Positions 50,932 through 61,655 of a stretch of 64,000 nucleotides of DNA are shown piece after piece; position 1 is the stretch's first letter, and each line of letters begins with the position of its first letter. Source of the stretch: Apostichopus japonicus (lineage: Eukaryota > Echinodermata > Holothuroidea > Aspidochirotida > Stichopodidae). The DNA is taken from NCBI RefSeq assembly GCF_037975245.1, contig NC_092564.1:20997984-21061983 (forward strand), in the 5' to 3' direction. The notes below the pieces were generated by a model, which saw nothing but the letters and a program-made list of their open reading frames with translations, was not told where the DNA came from and made no database searches. The translations under genes and the position numbers were made by a program.

Positions 50932-51320
50932 CTACCATCCTCTCAGACAACACGACGGTGGTAACATACTGTAGCTACGTCAACAGACATGGTGGCTCCA
51001 GGTCAGAGAGATATTGCCGTCTGGCAAGGGAGACCCTCACCACAGCTACAGAGTCTGGCATGGCCCTACAAGTCTCTCAGATAGCCAGAAAGGAGAATGT
51101 GATGGCCGATGCTCTGCCCAGGGGACAGCTCCACCCTGACGAGTGGACCCTTTTGCAACGAACATGAAGTAGGTTTTTCCACATGTTCAGCAGACCCCTG
51201 ATAGACCTGATTGCGACACAGGGCAACAATGGGCTGCTCATCTTTGTTCAGGCGGCCCACCCGCAGGCCTTCCACATAACGCCAGGTCCCTGTCGCGAAA
51301 TGGACCGGAAGCTTACATCT
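50928..51320 (+). pseudogene. DIRS-type RNase H domain, decayed
   Basis: The translation shows ILSDNTTVVTY, then NRHGGSRS, then ARKENVMADALPRG and HPDEWTL. These are the signature segments of the RNase H of DIRS/Ty3-type elements (S-D-N-T-T-V-V, the catalytic-Asp block, and V-x-ADALSRG). The usual Ser of ADALSRG is Pro here. The frame then meets a stop, and a further piece (LIDLIATQGN) matches the conserved region after RNase H. The upstream reverse transcriptase is missing. Confidence 0.8.
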
Positions 51321-51559
51321 TCCCCCTCTTGGCATGGTCAGCCATCATAGTGGCCCCGCTGACCCCGGTTCGGGCAAAAGTTATCCAGCTCCTAGCGGAC
51401 GAGCCAGCGATCCTGCCGGACAAACCACAGTCGGTTGTCCCATAGACGGGGCGCTGGCTCACCCGGACAGCAAGGGCCTACAATTAGGTGCCTGGAAATT
51501 GGTGTTTCCTTAGACAGAAAGGACTTTGGCCGCCAGAGTGAGAACAACCTTGGTACTTA

Positions 51560-52257
51560 CGTTTTCTGCCTACGGAGATTCGGAGTATGCCGAACGAGAC
51601 AGACTCTGCCTACCATGGCCTTTCTAACCTTGATCGCCGACTCCTTACCCACACTGTTCCAAGAAGGGAGGCAGGGTTTAGACGATCAAAAACTTTCGTT
51701 CGGCTGTGGCCGCCTTCCATCAGGGGCTTCCCCTACGGCTCCACGCCAGGCAGCAACGGCTCGCCTTGACTAAGGTGCCTTCAGTCCTACGGTTTGTGGG
51801 GTGCTGATAGTTCTCGACCCCTCCTTCTTCGCTAGAACCAGGTTTGGGCTCTCCTACCGGGAGACATCATCATCCCAGAGATCAAGACCTTCTCTTTGAT
51901 CCCCGAGGACAGACTACAGTATGGTTTCCCATTAGGGCACTGAAGTGGTACCTCAACAGAACACAAGATCTCTTGGGTACTTCGACATCTCTGTTCTTCC
52001 TCCTTCGAGTGCCCCACTCAGCAGCCTGGGAGGATACCTTGTCCCGCTGTTTGGTGGAAGCCGTCCGCCCTCTGGCTACAGGTCCAGGCAGATCCATGGC
52101 TCACAACAGCAGGGGTTTCACTGCTTCTACAGCCCTGTTCGCAGGTTTTCCAATAGTGGACATCTGCAAGACGACGGCGTGGAAGACTCCAATCGCTTCG
52201 TCGCCTGCTACTTATCGGACATATCACAGGCCGATTTGGCTTTGGTCGCTCGATGAT
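51560..52257 (+). pseudogene. DIRS-type tyrosine recombinase, decayed
   Basis: Pieces in order: a KNFRSAVAAFHQG-like segment near 51690, PIRALKWYLNRTQ (near 51930), SLFFLLRV, AHNSRGFTAST (catalytic His-x-x-Arg, His codon at 52102) and ACYLSDIS (catalytic Tyr codon at 52209). Box I with the first catalytic Arg, expected near 51780-51850, is not visible. The His-x-x-Arg and the Tyr lie in different frames, so a frameshift lies between 52113 and 52209. Recombinases of this type insert the circular DNA copy without a target duplication. The copy cannot make an active enzyme. Confidence 0.82.
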
Positions 52258-52311
52258 ACGAGCTCCGGGGGTCCCACCCCTCGGGCCTCCCACCATCGGA
52301 CAGTGCCACTC

Positions 52312-52410
52312 GGTGCATAGGTTGTGGGGAGACAGGTAAGTGGGGAACGAAGTAAATATTATAAAACTTACTGGTTTATATATTTACGAGTGACCCACTT
52401 ACCTGTCTCC
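52312..52410 (+). repeat. Internal complementary region (ICR) of the DIRS-like element
   Basis: Bases 52312-52357 are the exact reverse complement of 46317-46362 (46 of 46), and 52358-52410 the exact reverse complement of 52943-52995 (53 of 53). The two parts abut without a gap. In DIRS elements this region guides ligation of the two ends into a circle, so it fixes both element boundaries to the base. It starts 55 bp after the recombinase stop. Confidence 0.93.
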
Positions 52411-52845
52411 ATTTCCCGCCACCCTCCCCCGAGGGAGGTGGGACGCAGCCGGACGGGGGAGCGGTCGTTCGACCTGACTCATGACTCCTCGCGTTTCGTC
52501 GATAGACATCGCCACCCCCTGGGTCGCCTGCGGCTACTTGTCTATCGGTGGGTGTTGTTTCCTTAGTTCGGTTTACCAGGTTACTCTTTCCATCTAAGGT
52601 AGTATGGGCCTCGTCCCCTTGTTCAATTAGGCCTCTGGAAGTGTAGGGGGAGGCACGCCTACGGGGTGACGGAGGGTGGACCCCCACCCCGACTGTTCAG
52701 GGTGGGCTCCACCCTCCGCCTGGAGGCGTCAGCAGTCTTTGTTGGCGTTAGATTTTTCCTTCTCGGCGAGCTCGGCGGGTGGCAGGGTTTACCCGCCACC
52801 CTCCCCGAGGTCGCGTCAGGGGCCACTTTGTGGGAAAGTGGTCTC
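52411..52845 (+). other. GC-rich spacer between ICR and right terminal repeat
   Basis: Contains GGGTGGCAGGGTTTACCCGC-type dyads and CCACCCTCCCC(C)GAGG twice (near 52421 and 52797). No coding motif is seen; open frames on both strands are GC-rich by-products. Confidence 0.6.
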
Positions 52846-52995
52846 AAAATGAAGGAAGGCCATTTGGGCCAGTGAGGGTGTACAGTGTTAAAAGATTACC
52901 AGGGCATTCTAGACACGGTAGAATGCGGTGCATAGGTTGTGGGGAGACAGGTAAGTGGGTCACTCGTAAATATATAAACCAGTAAGTTTTATAAT
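52846..52995 (+). repeat. Right inverted terminal repeat and terminus of the DIRS-like element
   Basis: Bases 52846-52959 are the inverse complement of 46330-46443. The unique outer end then runs to AGTAAGTTTTATAAT at 52995. Confidence 0.92.
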
Positions 52996-53105
52996 TTCTT
53001 TTTGCACCTACAAATAACTACAGATATGCATTTGATCATATATACTATAGCAAAGGTACATATTGGACAAGTTTTTTGCACATGTGTTAGAAATGTATAT
53101 TGGTG

Positions 53106-53190
53106 CTGTGGCCAGTGCTGGATAAAGGCGGTGGCATTTGAAGCAACTAGGCTTAGCAATCGGGAGATTACAGGTTCGATAAAATAAATA
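53106..53190 (+). mobile_element. tRNA-derived SINE fragment with an A-rich tail
   Basis: GTGGCATTTGAAGCAACTAG, CTTAGCAATCGGGAGATTAC and then AGGTTCGAT (B box), followed by AAAATAAATAAAAAATATT. It lies 110 bp after the DIRS-like element. Confidence 0.55.
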
Positions 53191-53927
53191 AAAAATATTA
53201 AATTACTGCAAAAATAACTGCCTAAATGTATGATGGATTCAGTTGGAACATTTATATTTATTTTGGAACATATATAAGAAAAAATGATGGTAACACAGAG
53301 ATCATCTTCTAACATAATATCTCCAGAAGTTTCACATTTACATGTTATCCAGTGTTATGTGGGATAGATTGCCAAAAGGTGGCATATATATATATATGTC
53401 ACATAAACAGAATCATAATGTTATATGATTGTAACAACTCACTCCAGGTTAAGGAAAATTGAGAGCAAACTACCTTCACCTTTGACAAATTTCAAAATAA
53501 AAATTCAGTCTGTTATTAATAGCCAGCAGATTATTTCTATCGGTGGAATTCTAGACTTTACTCTGCATATACCCATACCATACTATTTGATGTCATTTTC
53601 CAAGTGATTTGGATTTGATGGATGTCTGGATCCTGCCTGATATAGGATCTCGTTAATGATGTTTTTGAGGGTCACTTTTTCAACCAGCCAATAAATATGG
53701 TTGGAACGTTGAGCATATTGCAGCTTGTTTGACGATAACTGTGATAGTTCAATTTGTACGGAGCATATGGAACTGTTTCTATATGTAAATGAAGATGCAT
53801 TGCTGTTGGTATTGAATATTACCATCTGTGGATGTTTATGGAGTTAGTCCTACAATTGGGTCACAGGTATAAAAAAATGGGATGATGTGGGGCAGGAAAA
53901 GGCACAAATCTTTGTCTCTCCCTCAAG

Positions 53928-53928
<1 letters not shown>

Positions 53929-53999
<71 letters not shown>

Positions 54000-54003
54000 A
54001 TAT

Positions 54004-54084
<81 letters not shown>

Positions 54085-54112
54085 ATATAGATATAGATAT
54101 ATATATATATAG

Positions 54113-54143
<31 letters not shown>

Positions 54144-54147
54144 GATG

Positions 54148-54184
<37 letters not shown>
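53929..54184. repeat. Long (AT)n microsatellite, about 255 bp
   Basis: Almost pure AT dinucleotides with a few AGATATAGAT interruptions (near 54000, 54083 and 54110). Tyr-Ile open frames on both strands are artefacts. Confidence 0.97.
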
Positions 54185-54186
<2 letters not shown>

Positions 54187-55195
54187 TTCTCTACATCTTT
54201 GCAATAGTCACTGTAGGGTGGGAGTATGGAATAGCTTTGTATTATGTTTGTTATTGTTCGAAATCAGGTTCATATCTATATTCAATTAAATGAATAGCTG
54301 TCACAAAGAGAAAAATATTCATTCACATTTCAAAATACAATAATTTAAGTAATTGTATGGTTTATTACTGCCAATTGCCACACTAGAACGATGGTGCATG
54401 ACAATGAACAATTGACTTGTGATTAATTTCATAAGTCTCTTTTTTATATCAACTTGATAGTAGATTTTACTATTAGAGGCCTTTGGTTTATCTATTCACC
54501 ATTATCCCCATTGTTTTTAAGTATTAAAAGTTATAACTCTTTCAATTTCCTACAAATTCTCTGATTGAGAAGATATAGCGCCCTTTTTTATGGTAATATA
54601 TTTTTTTAAATGCTGTTGTCTATCTATTCACCATCATCCCCAATATTTTTATGCTTACGAGGAAATGGTTAGTTTGCCCTTCAGGTTCCCTCTTTGAGAA
54701 GATTATTGCACCCATTTAATAAAAACAACTATTTCTTTTCATTTTATCTTTGTATACCTCAAAGTTGGGCCCTAATAACTGCGGGATTGCATTCATTTGA
54801 AAATGTAAATTGTACATTTACATTTATAGTACCATAGAAGGAAAAGGTGTCCTACTGTGTCGCTTAAAGTAATACTGCATGAATGAAATTGGATTTGGAA
54901 ACATCTGTAGATGTCAACATTTCACTTTGCTCTCCTTAATATCTATCTACGCTTCACCTCAGACCCTCCCCCCCTCCCTCCTCGCTCCCCACCATACCCT
55001 AATAACTTGCCAATTCAGCTGTACAAGAGTGATGTCAAACTTTCCACCGTATTTAATCTTTCAAATCTCTAATTGATAAATTTTTCTGTCATCCTTTGCT
55101 GTTTTTTTCATAAAGAAGTTGACCTAACAACATTTTATGAAATGTATAGAATTTTAATTTAATTTTTTCTTTCTCTTGAATTTTTCATTGAACAG

Positions 55196-55328
55196 ACAAT
55201 AGAGGACATCATCGATAAGTTATCGTCCATCATCGAAGCAGGTTATGACGATGTCAAGACCTTCGCTGAAAGTATTCCTGGTTTTCAAGACTTTCCGCTG
55301 GGGGATAGAAATATCCTGCAACAAATTG
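55196..55328 (+). CDS. Nuclear receptor exon: ligand-binding domain helices 3-4
   Basis: Acceptor TTCATTGAACAG ends at 55195 and donor ATTG|GTAACT starts at 55329; phase 0 in, phase 1 out. It encodes residues 209-252: an amphipathic helix (TIEDIIDKLSSIIEAGYDDV), then KTFAESIPGFQDFPLGDRNI and LQQI. F-A-x-S-I-P-G-F followed six residues later by D is the family signature of nuclear receptor helix 3, loop and helix 4 (compare FAKSIPGF...DQVTLLK in PPAR, Rev-erb and similar receptors). Two usual features are changed. The helix-3 Lys that clamps coactivator LxxLL motifs is Glu (residue 233), and the D-Q-x-x-L-L-K block reads D-R-N-I-L-Q-Q. This points to a divergent NR1-like receptor. The exact subgroup (ROR, E75/Rev-erb, VDR-like or lineage-specific) cannot be fixed here. 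Confidence 0.9.
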
Positions 55329-58300
55329 GTAACTCATTCATGTTTTTATTAGTTCTGCTGTTTGGCTTGATTTTGTAGAATGCAGTGGGCAAAACATGTT
55401 GAAAATTTCCCTCCCGTATTTGCATGTACCATCAGCTTCTGTTCTTGAAGACATCGTTTTTGAGTGGTTGGCATGTTGTTTTGTTTTTCTCCCAAAACCG
55501 ACGCTACCTTTACTCAAGATAAGCCTGCATGGCACCGCAATAGATTTTTTTTTCCTTCACAAAATGGAGTTTATAAGTGAGTATGTATGAATTTGGTTTG
55601 ATCTTTAACTACTTCCTAGAAAAGAGAGAGCGTGTATGAAATTGACTTAATCCTCATTGTCATTCATCAATCATACACTTTTCATAGGTAGAACTTTTAA
55701 ATATCTTAATATATTAAATACATTAGAAAAATAATAAAGCAAATTGGACAATTTAATGGCAATTCTATGTTAATGTAGATTTGATAATCTCTTTGACAAG
55801 TCAAACACACGACCTACATTTTTTCGGGGGGTCTTAAGCATTAAACAGGATCCAAGATCCATCAAGTTGCTTAAAGGTATTGAACCCAGCTGTCAGACTG
55901 CTTATCTGAGAAATTAATTGGTAACGGAAATTAGGAAATTATGAGGCCTGCCTTGTTTTTCAATTTGATACAGCGCCAGTAAATTTGATTTTTTTTTGTT
56001 CAAGGTTAAATAGTTGCATCTGTTGAAATGGTTGTCCATCTTCTTTTTTGTTTACTTTTTTGTTGTTCTACATTCAAACCAAAGAACAGACCAAGGGTAT
56101 CAGAGGGGTAGTACTCACGCCCAAGGGTATCAGAGGGGTGGTACTCACGCCCAAGGGTATCAGAGGGGTGGTACTCACGCCTGCATGATGTGAACACGGA
56201 CCGTCCTTTGAGATCAATAGAATGCATTATTCATACAACATAAACTATGTCAAGCATTTATTGTACAATAATTTCAACATTAAGCCAAAAACGACATACA
56301 AGGAGGGGAGAACAAAATCATTTTCTGCAGACAAAAGTAAACTGGCACAATTAAACATTAGAAATGATCTCAGCAAAATTGTGTGGGTGAAATTATGTCG
56401 ATGCTGTTGAAATGATTTGTGGGTTTATCGTTGGCAGGTTGTCAGGAAATGACTTGGAAGATTGAAGAGTGGATTTGTAAGATTGAAAATGCGAACAATC
56501 AGAACAATTTCATGGCAGAGAACAATAACCTGTTTATTGTACACATGGGTTATCTCTGTGACCTTGTTTTCGTATCAACTCAAGTTATTTGTATGTACAT
56601 AGAGCAGATTTCACAGGGGGATGTTGGTAATTATGTATGCTATTTTGTACCAAAAAGCTGCAACAAAAGAGTGAATTGAGGCTACCCTGCTCCAGATTCA
56701 TTTCATATGAAACAAATGGCCTCCCCCCTTTTTGTTTAAGTATAAATACTAATGTTAACGTTCAAGTATTAAAAGTAAATGGAAAGATTATTTTAGAAAA
56801 GCGATGAATATGTCGAGCAATGCTTTGTATGCTCGGTCAAATTCACAAAAGAGTTGCCTTAAAAGTTAAGTCTTACAAAAAATGTATTCTTATTTGTGCT
56901 GGGAATCCAGTTAGGTGAGGAAACAAGTGAAAAACATTAAGGTCAATGGCTAATGTCTAAATTGTGCCTTTGTGGTGTCTCAGGTAAAGTACATGATAAA
57001 ACATCACTGCTTTAAAACTCAGTACTATGAGGCAACCGTGAACTTAAGGATGTGGTCAATGACTTTCTCTGTAGAATATCCATTTGTTATTCTCTTAATT
57101 TTTTAAACTTAGGAAGTAAAAGTATCCATTAAAGTGAAATGAATCCACACTATATAGTTTTGCTGGTTATATTAGTTACACTTCACAGGATCTATAACAA
57201 TATCTACATGCTGTATACTTGGGAATTAGGACTTAATGCAATAGCTCCATTTATTAAAAGGAGATTATCAACTTTAATACAAGCATCTTGAATCAAGAAA
57301 AGCCTAGATTGAATGACACATTATAATGAGCTACTAGTAGCAGTAGTGTCAGAGAAACGGGATGGGGGTGGGGGGAGGGGTGGTAGGGTCAATACAGGAA
57401 CTGGAGTGGTTAGGCCACAGCGTAAGTTTTTATCTGACCCATATGCCGCAACTCCAGAGGCTGTATCTTCTCCTGTGGAAAAAGGGGAGACATATGTGAA
57501 ATGAAAAAAGAATAAGAAACATTCTACAATTTGCTTTTTCCATGTGTTATATTGAAATATAATATCTAAAGTATTCCTTACTTTTTAAATATCAAGTTCC
57601 AAAAGTATGCGTATTTCATATTTCCACTGGCTGTAGGGTTCCATACGTTGGCCTGCTCAACAGGGTTTTGAGAAACATTCTGGAGGATTACATAAAACTG
57701 TTTTTTTGTGGGTTATATGTGGGCCACACTTTGCCTGGTTGTCTTATTGTCTCATTCACTATAGCAATATATTCAGATACATGTGTCTAAAGAGAACAAG
57801 AAAAAATGCGACAACTAGGTGGATATTATATTCTAAAGCGACATCAGTTTGAATCCAGTTTTGAAGAGACTACCAAAATTTCTGGTAAAATGATTGTCTT
57901 CTAGCAGTCAAACACAAATGCTTCTTGTTTATTAAGCAGGGGAAAGTTAATTTATTCTGTCTGAAAGGTTAATCCTGATCAAAGCAAACATGCAGTGATA
58001 TATAGCATGTTGATGTTTATATATGACCTATGCATAGTACACTCATCACATCTTAAAGATGCTCTGAATACAGTTTGTCAGTGCAGGTTATTTTTTTATT
58101 TTTAATTGTTATTAAACTTGAAATTTTCCTCAACTTTTTCCTCTAAGATTTTTTAATTCTGCTGCTTCTATATCTTTACTTATGCTTCAATTTCTCTTGT
58201 ATAATTTCATGTCTTCACTGTTGTAAATCCTGCTTGTGAAATAACTGTTCCACATGGATTGAAATGAATTAGATATTGAAAATGTTATGCTCATATCTTA

Positions 58301-58847
58301 TGTTCACAACAGCAGTACGGATGTGTAACAGACTTGAATTGACTGCTTTAATTCAGTATACATACATATTGACTTGTTTCAGAAGATGATTATAATGCAT
58401 GTACTGAATGAAGCTGGAAGCCCAATCACATCCAGTGTGCAATTATAATTTTTTTCCACATTTATTCTGCTGAGTTGTGATTGCTGGGGGTGAAGCTACC
58501 CAGGTCTAATTTACGTACATCTGGAGTAGATGAATACAGCCGTTGTGGCCCTTAGGACAGATGTTACTCATCTGAGACATATAGGGCAGGTGTAATTATG
58601 CTCTCATCCCATTGGTAAAAATAATCTGTACATCAGTAACATAGCACATAACACGCTATCCAGCTTTTATCTTCTTTCTCTTATTTGAGTCAACTCATTT
58701 TCTGAGTTTGTTGTGGTTGTAAGTTTACGTTCATTGTCACAATGCTACTGACGTCACTCGTCGTCCATGACGCTCTGCTGTAGGGGACATCCATTGAGCT
58801 ATAGAGCCTTGTATCAACCATGTTTTTATCTTCCCATTCTCTTACAG
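55329..58847 (+). other. Intron 3 of the nuclear receptor gene (3.5 kb)
   Basis: Phase 1; GTAACT to TTCTCTTACAG. Apart from the 30-bp array at 56091 I see no element or gene. Small + frames at 56419-56679 and 57313-57504 lack motifs, and a G-rich run lies near 57365. Confidence 0.8.
56091..56180. repeat. Tandem repeat, 3 x 30 bp
   Basis: Unit CCAAGGGTATCAGAGGGGTG then GTACTCACGC, period exactly 30 bp, one substitution in the first copy. It contains GTACTCAC, whose complement GTGAGTAC resembles a donor on the minus strand only. Confidence 0.93.
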
Positions 58848-58964
58848 GGGGCCTAGAGGTTTGTTTACTCCACCTGGCATGTGGGTTCGACAAGAAGACT
58901 GAGTGCCTTAAGGTCTGGGATGAGAGATGGCTGTCATTGGAAAAAGTCTACAAGCTCAGCAAAT
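58848..58964 (+). CDS. Nuclear receptor exon: ligand-binding domain helix 5 and beta-turn
   Basis: Acceptor TTCTCTTACAG ends at 58847 and donor AAAT|GTAAGA starts at 58965; phase 1 in and 1 out. It encodes residues 253-291: GGLEVCLLHLACGFDKK, then TECLKVWDERWLSLEKVYKL and SK. (G)xLEVxxLxxxxxFD is helix 5 of NR1-type receptors (compare SLEVVFIRMCRAFD in ROR and FEVLMVRFASLFD in Rev-erb), followed by the short beta-turn and the start of helix 6. The helix-5 Arg that contacts ligand carboxylates or anchors the pocket in many NR1 members is His here (LLHLAC). The domain should continue for about 130 more residues (helices 7-12). No such exon is found before 64000, so it lies downstream of the window. 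Confidence 0.88.
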
Positions 58965-60371
58965 GTAAGAACAGATTAACTATCTAGTCAAAAATATATC
59001 TGTATCTATATCTATATATATATATGTATATAAATATATATATATATCGCAGATGGAAATAATTGATTGGCCCACAATACTTCTAACGTCAAATTATAGT
59101 AGTTTTGGCCAAGTGAAAAGAACGTAACATTAAAAAGACAATTTGGGGATTCATTTAATTAGCTTCAACAATCATGCTGAGAGGAAAACAACATTCCTGG
59201 CACAACAAACGAGGAACAAAGGTAATCTATAAATATGTGCCAGACATTGCCAAGTGAGTGAAAAATGGATGGGATATGAATAACGTTAGCATCACATTTT
59301 GTGATAGCCTTTTTCTACCACAGCATATAACTATGACACAGCCCTGTTTATGAAGGATTGAAATTGCATGATTACTGTGATTGGCTTAAATGCAATCCAT
59401 TTTTATAATCCTGCCAATCATTTAAGTTTTTGTGAAGTCATTTATATAACCAGTAACCAAATTTAAAATTGTTTTTCTTCCCTTTTCGTAACACATCTTT
59501 AGTATGAGCTCCTATGCTGTCAATGCAATATGTGATATCATGGAGGATAAGGGTTAAATTGGACACAAATACTATTTGCAGCATTTAACATACCCTCAAT
59601 GTCACTTTAAATATTAAATTGAAATGTATGTTAAACCAGGGAAGACTGTATCTATTGTAACTGACAGAAGATGTTTATTCAGAATTAATGTACATAGATG
59701 ATAATTAGTTGAGATCCTCTCAACTCAAATAAGCAGTAAATTTGACAGTCAACTTGGCAACCCTTTGTAGATGTATCATTGACAGCACTTTGAATCGTTA
59801 TTGAGCTTACTGCAGTGTTCCAGTTGTGCAGTCTTGCACAGAATAAATCCTCGGTTGTGTTGCATGTAGGCTAAATCCATAACAGGTATGCTTTACTTCC
59901 ATTAATGTAATAGCTAGTTCTTAAAGCTTAAATTGGTTTCATCACTGTGAACTATTATCCAGTGTGACATTGTACTCTTTGAAATCAGGCATGTCAGACT
60001 ACATTTGTGCTTGTAACATTACAAGGATAATAATTTATCTACCTGAAAGGCTATGGTATGTGAAGTGTTCATGCATTCATCCATGAATCTTGTCGTGTGT
60101 AAAAGCAAGTGAACGCTCACTAGTGCTTCATCAAACTACATTTGTCTTGTCATAGAGCTAGGCCAAGAATTTTAGTATCAACCTGCATAACAAGTGTAGG
60201 ACTGACTAGGACTGCTTCACCAAATTCCCTGCAATTAACTTGAGATGATATTTCTGACATTAATACCATGGTGTTGTTGTTGCAAAAATTACATTTTAGA
60301 CAAATGCATTATGGGTGGATGCACTCTTAAACTAAAACTTTATTTTGCATTATGTTTTAAGTTATGTATGC

Positions 60372-60621
60372 CAGGGTCCAACCAGGATTTTATTTCAGTC
60401 ATTGAAGCCAACTGCCTGCTCTCAAAATCCTGCGCATCCACAAAAACCAGTAAAATATGAAACTAGTGCATTCTGATGCAACTTTTTAATTATAATTTAC
60501 ATCTATAATAATATCACAAAGCCAGGTAGTGCTGATAACAACCTTACAAGTTTGTGTGAACTTGAAAAAGGGGTGGCACACCTCCTCCCCTCCTGCCAAC
60601 ACCCCCTGGATCCCTACCGTG
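60372..60621. mobile_element. Degenerate hAT-like non-autonomous element (250 bp)
   Basis: The left end CAGGGTCCAACCAGGATTTT resembles CAGGGGCGGATCCAGGATTT. The right end, reverse-complemented, reads CACGGTAGGGATCCAGGGGG and is followed by a C/G-rich subterminal part. The flanks show no convincing 8-bp duplication, so the copy is old or the ends are misplaced by a few bases. Confidence 0.38.
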
Positions 60622-61093
60622 ATCAGCACAAGTTTGACTTATACACACTCCCAATCTCATCGTCATTTAAAAGATCGACATCCTGCTGACGCCCCCCCTC
60701 CCCTTCCCTCGTGAATCACGTTTAGTCGGTTGGAGGAAATAAATTAATCTGGCTCGCCTTCATACTGTGCTCATCTAGTTTTTTTGAAATGCCATGCAAG
60801 ACTATATTCACAATTCTGTTCTTTTTTGTTGTTGCTGGTATATAGCCAAGGTGCAGCCTTATTTAAATTTAAATTTGCAGATTTGGATTGGCAATATCTT
60901 TTCTTTTGTTGCTCATGATATTGCAATATATTTGAAGAGAGGCTTGAGGGTATATAGTAAATGACATATAATGCTGCAACATTGTCTGGGCCAATCCATT
61001 CATGATTAGTACAAACATCAAGTTAGCTTTATAAGTTGGTACCATGCAATGTCTCCAAACAAATAATAATCAGGATGGTTTGAGATTTATTAA

Positions 61094-61655
61094 AAGGAGG
61101 ACTTTAGGCACAAATGTAATTTTGATTTGTTGTAGACTAGCTGTTATAGAAAACACAGCTACCAGTCAAAGTAATATATTTCTATAAGACTTTTAATAGA
61201 TGAGAAATGACCCCACCTATAAAGAGCGGAGGTTCATCAGTTAAAAGTGCCTGGATTATTTGGTTTAATACACCGACCATTAGATTAGTTCTTCAGAAGT
61301 GACACAAAAATTCAATGGAGAAAAAAAGGACTTTAATGGCCTCAAATGACAAGTTTTATATGATGTAATGTATCTAGGACAAATGGTGTTGAATGTCAAC
61401 CAAGCCACATGTGCTGCTGTTACAATCAAGTTGAAGAGTTGGTTGTATTACTACAATTATATTATTTAATTAGCAATGGATTAACAGCTTGCACTCAGGA
61501 CCTGAATTAAGCTGTAAAGGATCATTCTAGAGATTAAGCATATTTATAAGGTGAATATCTTAAAAACCAGAATAGCTCTTTAGAAACTTCACTGGCATTC
61601 AAAGTTTTCTTAGACTGTCACTTACCAAGACTAAACTTTTGCCTAAAGTCGGTCT
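61094..61655. mobile_element. TTAA-flanked non-autonomous DNA element (562 bp)
   Basis: TTAA at 61090-61093 and at 61656-61659 flank ends that read AAGGAGGACTTTAGGCA on the left and, reverse-complemented, AGACCGACTTTAGGCA on the right. The terminal inverted repeat core is GACTTTAGGCA. TTAA duplications are made by piggyBac and Kolobok transposases. No transposase frame is present. Related half copies lie at 11201 and 21780. Confidence 0.7.

Larger units (their letters stand above)
46317..52995 (+). mobile_element. DIRS-like (tyrosine-recombinase) retrotransposon, 6679 bp, complete ends
   Basis: The structure is diagnostic. Inverted terminal repeats match over 114 bp (46330-46443 against 52846-52959). 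An internal complementary region at 52312-52410 is the exact complement of the left terminus (46 nt) fused to the exact complement of the right terminus (53 nt). This is the template used by DIRS elements to rebuild their ends and make a circle. There is no target duplication, as expected for recombinase integration; the flanks read TATATTTATA and TTCTTTTTGC. Inside, in order, are a repeat-bearing leader, a gag-like region starting MSRSHLKCVNC, unrelated inserted DNA, a decayed RNase H and a decayed tyrosine recombinase. No reverse transcriptase core (YxDD block) is visible. The element lies in the same orientation as the host gene and is GC-richer than the intron. Confidence 0.9.
15960..55195 (+). 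other. Intron 2 of the nuclear receptor gene (39.2 kb)
   Basis: Bounded by GTAAGTA at 15960 and TTCATTGAACAG ending at 55195; phase 0. It holds nearly all mobile elements of the window, including the DIRS-like element at 46317-52995. Stretches where I see no gene, element or array: about 15960-18100, 18500-20850, 20910-21780, 22170-22945, 23035-26890, 27120-27600, 28710-29290, 32660-33400, 34440-36700, 38945-40620, 41370-43990, 44370-45890, 46110-46316, 53190-53920 and 54190-55190. They are AT-rich, with short homopolymers and scattered small open frames that lack family motifs. Two short perfect hairpins stand out, a GTGGTAAT/ATTACCAC palindrome near 19640 and AAGTTCGG/CCGAACTT near 17010, but neither has a known context. 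Confidence 0.75.

Noticed and set aside
53882-54204. Tyr-Ile repeat frames on both strands
   Set aside because: Translation of a long (AT)n microsatellite.
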